Assembly (NCBI GenBank): GCA_048158365.1
Contig: JBLLNL010000001.1
Source: Azoarcus_F sp048158365
Lineage (GTDB): Bacteria > Pseudomonadota > Gammaproteobacteria > Burkholderiales > Rhodocyclaceae
DNA length: 64,000 nt
Reading direction: 5' to 3' (one strand)
In this document: one piece after another, positions 43,599 to 51,325 of the stretch
Position numbering within the stretch: the stretch's first letter is position 1
Layout of the letters: the number at the start of each line of letters is the position of its first letter
Translations under genes and position numbers: made by a program
Notes under the pieces: model-generated
What the model was told of the DNA's origin: nothing
Databases searched by the model: none
The model's input: the letters and a program-made list of their open reading frames with translations, nothing else

Positions 43599-44799
43599 GG
43601 CGGCGCTCCCTCCGTCGGATGTTGTTCTGGATGACGACATAGTCGATGAGCGGTGCGAACAGGTTGGCGAACAGGATCGCCAGCATGATGCCCTCCGGGA
43701 AGGCAGGATTGATCGCGCGAATCAGCACGGTCATGAAGCCGATCAGGATGCCGAAGGCCAGTCTCCCCGCGTTCGTCATCGAAGCCGACACCGGATCGGT
43801 CGCCATGAACACCAGACCGAAGGCCAGTCCGCCGACGACGAAGTGCCAGTGGAACGGCATCGCCATCATCGGCCGCGCATCGGTTGCGAGCAGATTGAAC
43901 AGCAGCGACGTACCGATCACGCCTAGTACCACCCCGAGCATGATCCGCCAGGAGGCGATGCGGGTGTAGAGCAGGAACGCCGCGCCGATCAGAATCATCA
44001 GCGTCGAGGTCTCGCCGAGCGAACCCGGCATCAGTCCAACGAACGCCTGGAACCAGCTCAACCCGCTGTCCGCGATCGCCGCCATGCCGCCGGTCTCGCC
44101 GAGACCGAGCGGGGTGGCATGGGAGTACCCGTCGACCGCGACCCAGACCTGGTCGCCGGAGATCTCGGTAGGATAGGCGAAATACAGAAAGGCCCGCCCG
44201 GTCAGCGCCGGATTGAGGAAGTTCTTGCCGGTGCCGCCGAAAACCTCCTTGCCGATCACCACCCCGAAGCTGATCCCGACCGCGACCATCCACAACGGCA
44301 TCTCGGGCGGCAGGGTCAGCGTGAACAGCATCGACGTGACCAGGAAGCCCTCGTTGACTTCGTGATTTCGCACCGTCGCGAACAGGACCTCCCAAAGGCC
44401 TCCAACGATCAGCGTGGTCAGGTATATGGGCAGGAACAGCAGGAAGCCATGCACCATGTTGGCGAAGATGTTGCCCGGGTTGAAACCGATGCCGAGCATG
44501 GACAACAGGCCGCCGCGCCAGTCGCCGCGCGTCACCCCGAGTTCGGCCAGTGCCAGGTTGGCCTGATAGCCGCTGTTGAACCAGCTCCACAGAATGCACG
44601 GGATCAGGGCGACGACCACGTAGCTCATCATTCGCTTGAGGTCGATGCCGTCGCGCACATGGGGTGCGGTGCGGGTCGTGTCCGGCGGTGAATACATAAA
44701 GGTATCCACCATCTCGTACACTGCGTAATACTTTTCGAACCGGCCGCCCTTGTGGAACTGCGGCTCGATACTGTCGAGATAGCGTCGAATCGCGGACAT
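43585..44799 (-). CDS. nqrB: Na+-translocating NADH:quinone reductase subunit B
   Basis: Main membrane subunit of the sodium pump, 404 residues with about ten helices, holding riboflavin and a covalent FMN. The FMN site reads DGYSHAT with target T229; His stands where Gly is usual. GKEVFGGTGKNFLNPALTGRAFL is a typical conserved stretch. Its ATG overlaps the nqrA stop by 4 bases. Confidence 0.96.
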   Translation of the reverse strand: MSAIRRYLDSIEPQFHKGGRFEKYYAVYEMVDTFMYSPPDTTRTAPHVRDGIDLKRMMSYVVVALIPCILWSWFNSGYQANLALAELGVTRGDWRGGLLSMLGIGFNPGNIFANMVHGFLLFLPIYLTTLIVGGLWEVLFATVRNHEVNEGFLVTSMLFTLTLPPEMPLWMVAVGISFGVVIGKEVFGGTGKNFLNPALTGRAFLYFAYPTEISGDQVWVAVDGYSHATPLGLGETGGMAAIADSGLSWFQAFVGLMPGSLGETSTLMILIGAAFLLYTRIASWRIMLGVVLGVIGTSLLFNLLATDARPMMAMPFHWHFVVGGLAFGLVFMATDPVSASMTNAGRLAFGILIGFMTVLIRAINPAFPEGIMLAILFANLFAPLIDYVVIQNNIRRRERRHVSA

Positions 44800-46160
44800 C
44801 AGCCTTCCCTCTCAATCTGGTTTAGATTCTTGCGGAGCACGGGCGCGTAGTCGTACTTGCCGACGCAGACGAAGGAGCACAGTGCGACATCTTCTTCATC
44901 AAGCTCCAGGCAGCCGAGCTTCTGAGCCATGTCGGTGTCACCGACCAGCAGGTAGCGAAGCAACTGCGTGGGCAGGATGTCGAGCGGCATGACGTCCTCG
45001 AACGTGCCGACCGGAACCATTGCGCGCGGACTACCGTTCTGAGAGGTGGTGAAGGCGATCGGTTCCGCGGCCTGGCGTTTGAAACTGGACAGCATCACGT
45101 TCAGGAACGAGAACTTGGTCGCGCCGGCCGGGTTGAGCCAGCCGAGCACCTCGCGCTGGTTGCCTTCCTTGAGCACGCTGATCTGCAGATGGTGTCGGCC
45201 CAGGTAGGACGACCAGCCCGCGGCGCGACGACCGGACCAGACCGGCCCGGAGATGGCCCGATTGTCGCCCTCGACGAGTTCGCCTTCCAGGAGTTCCTCG
45301 ATGCAGGCGCCGAGCCGGGTGCGCAACAGCCGCGGCTCCTTGACCTGGGGGCCGCCGAGCGCAACGATGCGTTCGGTCGGGACGTGGCCGGTGGTGAACA
45401 GCTTGCCGATCGCGATCACGTCCTGATAGTTCAGGTGCCACACCGTCTTGTGGGCGTTCACCGGATCGAGGAAGTGGATGTGTGTACTGGGCAGGCCGGC
45501 CGGATGCGGTCCGTCGAAACTTGCGACCTGCGCCCTGGCCGACATCTTCGCATCCGGCAACTGGGCGTCTGCTGCCTTGCACACCCAGACGTTGCCCTCG
45601 GTCAGACGGGAGAGCACCGTGATCCCCTGAGCGAACGCCTCGCCCTCCGCCTCGATGATCGGGGCCGGGTCGGCGGCGAGCGGATTGGTGTCGATCGCAG
45701 TGACGAAGATTGCGGCCGGTCGGGTGGTCGGATCGGGCAGCTTGCCGAATGGACGGGTGCGCAATGCAGTCCACAAGCCCGACTTGAGCAGGTTGTCCAC
45801 GACCTGTTCGTTGGTGAGGCTATCGAGCCTGTCGGCCGGGTAGGACGCAAAGACCTCCTGGTCCTCGGTGTCGTCCAGGCGAATCACGACCGACTGCAGC
45901 ATCCGGCGCGCGCCGCGATTGATGGCGATGATCTCGCCCGCTCCAGGTGCGGTGAAGCAGACCCCGGGTAGCTTCTTATGCTCGAAGAGCACCTGCCCCG
46001 TCTTGACCCTGTCGCCTTCGGCGATGAGCATGGTGGGCTTGAGATCGACATGATCAACGCCCAGGAGCGCCACGTGCCTGACAGCGCGAGCAACATGTAC
46101 GCGTTGCTCGGGTTTTCCGCCGATCGGCAGATCCAGGCCTTTCTTGATCTTTATGTGCAT
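44799..46160 (-). CDS. nqrA: Na+-translocating NADH:quinone reductase subunit A
   Basis: Soluble cytoplasmic-side subunit of the sodium pump, 453 residues, with a ubiquinone-related site. It begins MHIKIKKGLDLPIGGKPEQ and contains HVGRHHLQ-like segments and, near the end, the Cys-containing LCSFVCVGKYDY. It is the first gene of nqrABCDEF-nqrM. A 5' leader of about 120 bases is predicted. Confidence 0.97.
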   Translation of the reverse strand: MHIKIKKGLDLPIGGKPEQRVHVARAVRHVALLGVDHVDLKPTMLIAEGDRVKTGQVLFEHKKLPGVCFTAPGAGEIIAINRGARRMLQSVVIRLDDTEDQEVFASYPADRLDSLTNEQVVDNLLKSGLWTALRTRPFGKLPDPTTRPAAIFVTAIDTNPLAADPAPIIEAEGEAFAQGITVLSRLTEGNVWVCKAADAQLPDAKMSARAQVASFDGPHPAGLPSTHIHFLDPVNAHKTVWHLNYQDVIAIGKLFTTGHVPTERIVALGGPQVKEPRLLRTRLGACIEELLEGELVEGDNRAISGPVWSGRRAAGWSSYLGRHHLQISVLKEGNQREVLGWLNPAGATKFSFLNVMLSSFKRQAAEPIAFTTSQNGSPRAMVPVGTFEDVMPLDILPTQLLRYLLVGDTDMAQKLGCLELDEEDVALCSFVCVGKYDYAPVLRKNLNQIEREG

Positions 46161-46271
46161 AGAGGTCTCGATCCTGGTTGACGAAAGCCGGCTCGTCGTT
46201 CGCGCAATCGGCGGAATACCCTGGTCAGCCTCCCGATTGACTCAAGCATTCGCTAAAGTGCGTTTTGGGCC

Positions 46272-46288
46272 AGCAGTACAAAACTGCT
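46272..46288. promoter_or_regulatory. Palindrome at the predicted nqr transcription start
   Basis: AGCAGT-ACAAA-ACTGCT is a perfect 6-bp inverted repeat with a 5-base centre. It lies directly downstream of the proposed -10 box, over the expected start point near 46284, a position suited to a repressor. Confidence 0.5.
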
Positions 46289-46290
46289 CA

Positions 46291-46319
46291 ATATTACTTT
46301 TTTGCGCCCCTGTCATCAA
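46291..46319 (-). promoter_or_regulatory. Candidate sigma-70 promoter of the nqr operon
   Basis: On the minus strand TTGATG (46319-46314), a 17-base spacer and TAATAT (46296-46291). Each box matches the consensus at four of six positions and the spacing is ideal. It points to nqrA with a leader of about 120 bases. Confidence 0.55.
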
Positions 46320-46597
46320 ACAGTTGGTGGTTATATAAGGACTGAAATAACGATGGGGTGCCGTTTCGGCGGTCGCGCCCGATGAACGCTTGCGCGAGGG
46401 TGCCCCGCTCACGGGCAGCGCTCGTTTGCGTGCGCGGACCGAGCGGCCCACCGCGCACCGGCGCGGTGTGGAGCTGTGCCTGCACGGAAGGTCGCGGACG
46501 ACCGGCCTGTCGGGATAGAATCCGTTCTTTTCCGATCGTGCGGATTGCCGGCGTAGGTGGCAGGGCCATGCGCGGCGCGTGCGCACCGAGGAGTGTG

Positions 46598-47053
46598 ATG
46601 GACAGAAGCTTCAAGCCGAACGTTACCGTTGCGGCCATCGTGGAGCGGGAAGGCCGCTTCCTCGTCGTCGAGGAGGAGACGGCGGAGGGTGTGCGCCTCA
46701 ATCAGCCTGCCGGGCATCTCGAGCTGGGAGAGTCGCTGGTCGATGCCGCCGTGCGCGAGACGATGGAGGAGACGGCGCACCAATTTGTCCCGTCGTGTGT
46801 GGTCGGTGTCTATCGATGGCCCAGGCCTCAGGGGGATCTGACCTACCTGCGATTCGCGTTCGGTGGAACAGCCGACCCCGCAGCAGGCTTGCACCGCCTC
46901 GACGACGGCATCGTGCGCGCATTATGGATGTCCTTCGATGACCTGCGGGCAAGTGTCGCCCGCCACCGAAGCCCGCTGGTGCTGCAATGCTGCGCGGACT
47001 GGATTTCGGGCCGCCGTTTTCCGCTCGACCTGGTCAGGGACTTCACGGCATGA
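46598..47053 (+). CDS. nudJ: Nudix hydrolase, NudJ type
   Basis: A 151-residue phosphohydrolase. The Nudix box is complete: GHLELGESLVDAAVRETMEE (G-5x-E-7x-R-E-x-x-E-E). NudJ acts on nucleoside and thiamine-pyrophosphate-type diphosphates; in many Betaproteobacteria it lies next to mnmA, as here. GAGGAG precedes the ATG. Its stop overlaps the next start by 4 bases. Confidence 0.9.
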   Translation: MDRSFKPNVTVAAIVEREGRFLVVEEETAEGVRLNQPAGHLELGESLVDAAVRETMEETAHQFVPSCVVGVYRWPRPQGDLTYLRFAFGGTADPAAGLHRLDDGIVRALWMSFDDLRASVARHRSPLVLQCCADWISGRRFPLDLVRDFTA

Positions 47054-47757
47054 GGCGGGGTCTCCGCAAGGTCCTGCTGTGCTGCTGGCTGACGATGCTG
47101 TCGTCCGCCGCCGTGGCGTCGGTGTTGCCCGCACGCGTCGAGGTGTGTTTCGATTATGGTTGCCTGTCCGAGGCGGAGGTGCTGTTCGATGAAGGCACGA
47201 TGTCGAAGGTGAAAATGCTGCTCGGATCGTCATCGGATGCGGCGGCCGAGCGTGAGGCACTCGCGCGGGTCTTGGGTGAGCTGTATCGCGCTGCCGGTGC
47301 GCAGTCGCCTATCCATGCCGATCGTGCAGGCAACCTGCTCGACGCCGGGGTGGCCGGACGGATGGATTGCATCGATCATTCGACGACGACGAGTCGTTTT
47401 TTGAACCTGATCGAGGAGCGTGCCTGGCTGCGTTTTCATCGCGTGCGCGATCCGGCGCGGCGCCAGCGTTTGATCTTTCAGCATTTTTCGGCGGTCATCG
47501 AAGAACTCGAGGCCGACCTGCTCGCGTCGACGCACTCGCCCGGCATGGTGCCGGATCATGTGCCGATACTGCTGGCTCTGTGTGACTGTGAAGACGTGCT
47601 CGACGATTTACCACGGCCTGCTGGCGGTACTGCGGAAACCCCACCGCGCGACGCTGCGCGTTTCGCAGTGGACAGCTGGTTCGTCGATCATGGTGAGCCT
47701 GCGATCGTCTTGCCGCTGGCCGAGTGGTTGAGAGGGGGAGGGCCGAATGTCTATTGA
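47050..47757 (+). CDS. Secreted protein of unknown function between nudJ and mnmA
   Basis: A 235-residue exported protein: hydrophobic signal segment at residues 7-25 (LLCCWLTMLSSAAVAS). Conserved-looking motifs are GRMDCIDHSTTTSRFL (C107, H110), W126-x-R-F-H-R-V, and VDSWFVDHGEPAIVLPLAEWLR at 207-228. A Cys near the middle with a later W-x-x-D-H-G suggests a catalytic or metal site, but I cannot name the family. The stretch 152-205 (including CDCEDVLDD) looks less ordered. It is coupled to nudJ, and mnmA starts inside its last codons. Confidence 0.75.
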   Translation: MRRGLRKVLLCCWLTMLSSAAVASVLPARVEVCFDYGCLSEAEVLFDEGTMSKVKMLLGSSSDAAAEREALARVLGELYRAAGAQSPIHADRAGNLLDAGVAGRMDCIDHSTTTSRFLNLIEERAWLRFHRVRDPARRQRLIFQHFSAVIEELEADLLASTHSPGMVPDHVPILLALCDCEDVLDDLPRPAGGTAETPPRDAARFAVDSWFVDHGEPAIVLPLAEWLRGGGPNVY

Positions 47758-48871
47758 TGCCGCTGGTGCGGGAATGAAGGTCGTGGTCGGCATGTCGGGC
47801 GGCGTGGATTCTTCGGTGACGGCCTTGTTGCTGAAGCAGCAGGGTTATCGGGTCACGGGCTTGTTCATGAAGAATTGGGAAGACGACGACGACGATGCGT
47901 ATTGTTCGACCCGCCAGGACCTGGTCGACGTGGCTTCGGTCTGCGACGTGATCGGCATCGACCTCGAGGTCGTCAATTTTTCGCAGGAGTACAAGGATCG
48001 GGTGTTTGCCGACTTCCTGGCCGAGTATCAGTCGGGCCGCACGCCCAATCCGGACATATTGTGCAACTCGGAGATCAAGTTTCGCTGCTTTCTGGACCAC
48101 GCGATGCAACTCGGAGCCGAACGTATTGCCACCGGGCACTATGCGCGGGTGCGCGAATGGGTCAATGATGGTCGTGCCGAGTTTCAGTTGCTCAAGGCCG
48201 AGGACGGAACTAAGGATCAGAGCTATTTTTTGTATAGGCTGAATCAGGCCCAACTGGCGAAGACGCTGTTCCCGCTCGGTGGACTCTACAAGCGGGACGT
48301 GCGCCGAATCGCGGCCGAAGCGGGTCTGCATGTCGCGGAGAAGAAGGACTCCACCGGCATCTGTTTCATCGGCGAGCGCCCGTTCCGGGAGTTCCTGATG
48401 CGATATCTGCCGACGACGCCGGGCGAGATCCGCTGTCTGGACGACGATCGCGTCATCGGAGAGCACCAGGGGCTCATGTACCACACCATCGGCCAGCGCA
48501 AGGGCCTGCACATCGGCGGCATCAAAGGGCGGCAGGACGAGGCCGGAGAACACGAGGCCTGGTATGTAGCGGGCAAGGACGTTGCGGCGAACCGCCTGTA
48601 TGTCGTGCAGGGACATGACCATCCGGCGCTGCTGCGGGACCGGTTGGTCGCGACGCAGTTGAACTGGATCGCCGGCCGCGATCCGCACACACACTGGGTC
48701 TATACGGCCAAGCCGCGCTATCGCAGTCCGGACATGCCGTGCGAGATCGATGCGGTCGACGCGGAGCGGGCAGAGATTGTCTTCGCCCAGCCGCAATGGG
48801 CTGTGACGCCCGGTCAAAGCGTCGTCGTGTATGAATCCAACGTGTGTCTGGGCGGCGGCGTCATCGTCTGA
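47747..48871 (+). CDS. mnmA: tRNA-specific 2-thiouridylase
   Basis: Puts sulfur on the wobble U34 of Lys, Glu and Gln tRNAs, using a relay persulfide. It is 374 residues. The PP-loop is SGGVDSS (17-23); catalytic C106 (NPDILCNSEIK) and C206 (STGICFIG) are present. A strong GGGGGAGGG ribosome site inside the preceding gene supports ATG 47747, which overlaps that gene by 11 bases. Confidence 0.97.
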   Translation: MSIDAAGAGMKVVVGMSGGVDSSVTALLLKQQGYRVTGLFMKNWEDDDDDAYCSTRQDLVDVASVCDVIGIDLEVVNFSQEYKDRVFADFLAEYQSGRTPNPDILCNSEIKFRCFLDHAMQLGAERIATGHYARVREWVNDGRAEFQLLKAEDGTKDQSYFLYRLNQAQLAKTLFPLGGLYKRDVRRIAAEAGLHVAEKKDSTGICFIGERPFREFLMRYLPTTPGEIRCLDDDRVIGEHQGLMYHTIGQRKGLHIGGIKGRQDEAGEHEAWYVAGKDVAANRLYVVQGHDHPALLRDRLVATQLNWIAGRDPHTHWVYTAKPRYRSPDMPCEIDAVDAERAEIVFAQPQWAVTPGQSVVVYESNVCLGGGVIV

Positions 48872-48970
48872 GTCGAGGGTGCGCGCTCGATGCGCGTGTC
48901 ACCGCTCGGGCTCGGCAGCCCTGGACGAAAGGGTGTGGGGGCGGGCCCGCCTCGGCGGTCCCACGGACGT

Positions 48971-49897
48971 TCAGGCGGCCGACAGCGTCTTCAGGCGCGT
49001 CAGGCTCAGTTCGGCGTAGTGCTCGCAACGTTCGGTGAATTCGCGCGTACTCTTGGGCATTGTCACGCGCGCACGGGTCATGTAGCCGACGAGTTCCCGA
49101 CCCTGATTGATCAACTGCATGCCGTCGGTCGCGAGTTGTAACGTTTCCGGTGTGGGCGCGATCACCAGATGCGGCGTGAATGCGGCAAGGTGCTCGGAAG
49201 CGACCGCGAAGTCGGTCCATATGTCGAAGATGTTCGGGTCGGTTCGCAGCGTCTCGCACTTGATTTTGGCCGACTCGGCAAACTCGCGCACCTTTGTCTC
49301 GACGCCGGGGAACAATGGGTTATTAGAAAAAGTTGCGATCATCACTGCGGCGATGCGATCGATGTCCCTTAGTGTCTGCGCGATCTTGATGTATCGGCTC
49401 TCGTAGAAGGATTCGATCGGAATGGAGAAGGCGCGGAAGGGTTCGCCCCAGAGTTCGTCGATCCCTTCGTCACCGCTGATGTGGCGGACCAGTTTTCCGA
49501 GATTCAGCGACTCCTGCAGACATTGCCCGCATTCGCGCATCAGGGCGCTGTCCTGTTCGACCTCGACACCTTCTTCCTGCAGGTCGACCAGCTTGGTGAA
49601 GATGTCGGTCGCCCGATTGAAAAGCGCACCGGCGAGCATCGCGCCCTTGACGCGACGACGCTCCGGGTCGAGTTCCTCCTCGAAGGCCTGGCGCGCTTCC
49701 TTCAGGCGTTTGCCCGGGATGTTGATGCCATGTTCGACATGGTTGAACAGGCGCCTGGTCAGAGCCTCGATCAGCCGACGCTTGGCTTTCAGCGAATCCT
49801 GCGGAGCCTCGTATGCCTTGATCCAGTATCCATCGTAATGGACACGCTTGACGCCCGCAATGCTGCGGATGGTGCCATTGGCTATGGGCTTCTTCAT
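48971..49897 (-). CDS. Unrecognised helical cytosolic protein
   Basis: A 308-residue protein with no signal peptide or membrane helix, rich in Glu, Arg and Leu and predicted almost fully alpha-helical. Notable stretches are HYDGYWIKAYEAP at 20-32, KAKRRLIEALTRRLFNHVEHGINIPGKRLKEARQAFE, and a C-terminal RARVTMPKSTREF. Cysteines occur in MRECGQCLQE. I do not recognise a family. It stands apart from its neighbours and is convergent with mnmA. Confidence 0.78.
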   Translation of the reverse strand: MKKPIANGTIRSIAGVKRVHYDGYWIKAYEAPQDSLKAKRRLIEALTRRLFNHVEHGINIPGKRLKEARQAFEEELDPERRRVKGAMLAGALFNRATDIFTKLVDLQEEGVEVEQDSALMRECGQCLQESLNLGKLVRHISGDEGIDELWGEPFRAFSIPIESFYESRYIKIAQTLRDIDRIAAVMIATFSNNPLFPGVETKVREFAESAKIKCETLRTDPNIFDIWTDFAVASEHLAAFTPHLVIAPTPETLQLATDGMQLINQGRELVGYMTRARVTMPKSTREFTERCEHYAELSLTRLKTLSAA

Positions 49898-50083
49898 GAT
49901 CGTTCGGTTGTGTCCTCGCCTTTCCGCGCGTGAGCGAGGTACTCAAGACCACTCCCGGCTCTGTTGAGGGGACCAAGGATACGCTTGTTGTGCACGGCAA
50001 AAAAGCCCCCTTGGCCGACATGGACGGAAACGCAGGCAAAGGCGGGGGATGGAGGTGCCTGAGCACCGACCCGCGGAGGGGGA

Positions 50084-50647
50084 TCAGTAGATGTCGGACG
50101 CGCGACCCACCGCGATCCGGGCACTGCGCTCGCTGCGCTGGCGGCGGCGCTTGATGATCACCTTGATCCGCCATATCAGCAGCATGCCGAAGTAACCGAC
50201 CACCGCGGCTGTCACCGCCATGATCAACATGCCCAGAACGAGGGGCCGGCCGATACCGGTCAACCAGTGTATCGCGTCGATCAGCCACTGCAGCGTGGTC
50301 GTCGCGTGGTCCTCTGCGGGGACTGCGCCGCTCGCGACCGCCGGCGGCAGGATGGTGCTGCCGAGCCGATACGCGAAAATATAGATCGGGCCATAGGTGA
50401 ACGGATTGCTGATCAGCGTCGCGATCGCGGCGATCCACAGGTTGCCGCGCAGGATCAGCGCAGCGATCGCAGCAGCCGGAATCTGCGCGATCGGAACCAT
50501 GAGGCCGAAGAACGCACCGATCGCCACACCCTTCGCCACCGAGTTACGGTTGATGTGCCAAAGAACCGGATCGTGAATGCGCGGCCCGAGCCACCTCAGC
50601 AGGCGATTTTGCTTGATGCTGTCTCGGGTGGGCAGGAAGCGCTTCAT
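50084..50647 (-). CDS. DUF2062 inner-membrane protein
   Basis: A 187-residue protein with about three or four helices. The family pattern is clear: WHINRNSVAKGVAIGAFFGLMVPIAQIP, then RGNLWIAAIATLISNPFTYGPIYIFAYRLG. The C-terminus is Arg/Lys-rich. The function is not established. It is co-directional with the unknown gene at 48971 but 186 bases away. Confidence 0.9.
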   Translation of the reverse strand: MKRFLPTRDSIKQNRLLRWLGPRIHDPVLWHINRNSVAKGVAIGAFFGLMVPIAQIPAAAIAALILRGNLWIAAIATLISNPFTYGPIYIFAYRLGSTILPPAVASGAVPAEDHATTTLQWLIDAIHWLTGIGRPLVLGMLIMAVTAAVVGYFGMLLIWRIKVIIKRRRQRSERSARIAVGRASDIY

Positions 50648-50787
50648 CTGTCGGTTCTCGTCGTTCGGCCCTCATTGTATATCGGGGGAGGATCGTCCGA
50701 TATGCGACAGTTCCTTCCCCGGCTCAATCCGATTGACTGTCCGGTCGGTCGAAAAGTGCCCGCCGGTTCGGAGCATTGAATCGCCGA

Positions 50788-51240
50788 TCACACCAGATCG
50801 TGCGGGAGCATTGCGCGCAGCACGGTTTGCGTTTCTCCGTTGCGCACCCGGTTCGAGAACCACCACAGCGCGCCCTTCTTGACCGTCCAGTCCGCTTCCG
50901 CTCCGGAAAGCAACAGTGACGCAAGCCGACCGAGCGTGGGTTGATGCCCGACGATGAGGCATGCGCCGCTGGAGTCCGGCCATCCGCTTGCCGCCAGAAT
51001 GTCGGCAACGCTGCCCTCAGGGCCGAGCGCACTGACGATCTCGAAATCTTCCGTGAAGGCGCTGGCCGTCTGGCGGGTCCGAACCGTCGGACTGACCAGT
51101 ACCTTGAGTCGTTTGGGCTGTTTCTTTCGCAACCAGGCGCCCATGCATTCGGCCTGCCGGTGGCCGCGCAGGGTCAGCTCACGACCATGGTCGGGCGAAC
51201 CCTCGACCGCTTCGGCATGGCGCCACAACAGTAAATCCAT
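50788..51240 (-). CDS. sixA: Phosphohistidine phosphatase SixA
   Basis: Small RHG-family phosphatase, 150 residues, that removes phosphate from histidines of phosphorelay proteins (ArcB, PTS NPr). It has WRHAEA (R7, H8), SPTVRTRQTA and the second His in IVGHQPTLG. ATG 51252 would add four residues; MDLLLWRHAEA is the family start. It is followed upstream by the CYTH-CHAD gene, a frequent pairing with polyphosphate-related genes. Confidence 0.92.
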   Translation of the reverse strand: MDLLLWRHAEAVEGSPDHGRELTLRGHRQAECMGAWLRKKQPKRLKVLVSPTVRTRQTASAFTEDFEIVSALGPEGSVADILAASGWPDSSGACLIVGHQPTLGRLASLLLSGAEADWTVKKGALWWFSNRVRNGETQTVLRAMLPHDLV

Positions 51241-51325
51241 AGCATCAATCATTCCAGTCGATCGAACCCGCGAGTATCGATGTCGGATGTTGCAGTCATG
51301 TGACGGCCCGGATTGAGGAAGACCG

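Larger units (their letters stand above)
46161..46597. other. 437-base divergent control region between nqrA and nudJ
   Basis: No gene is supported. The left half is unusually AT-rich for this genome and contains the predicted nqr promoter and palindrome. The right half is GC-rich again and contains the ribosome site of the Nudix gene (GAGGAG). No nudJ promoter could be named. Confidence 0.5.

Noticed and set aside
50000..50020. Possible terminator GGGGGCTTTTTT after the DUF2062 gene (minus strand)
   Set aside because: A T-run is present but no stem of useful length precedes it.
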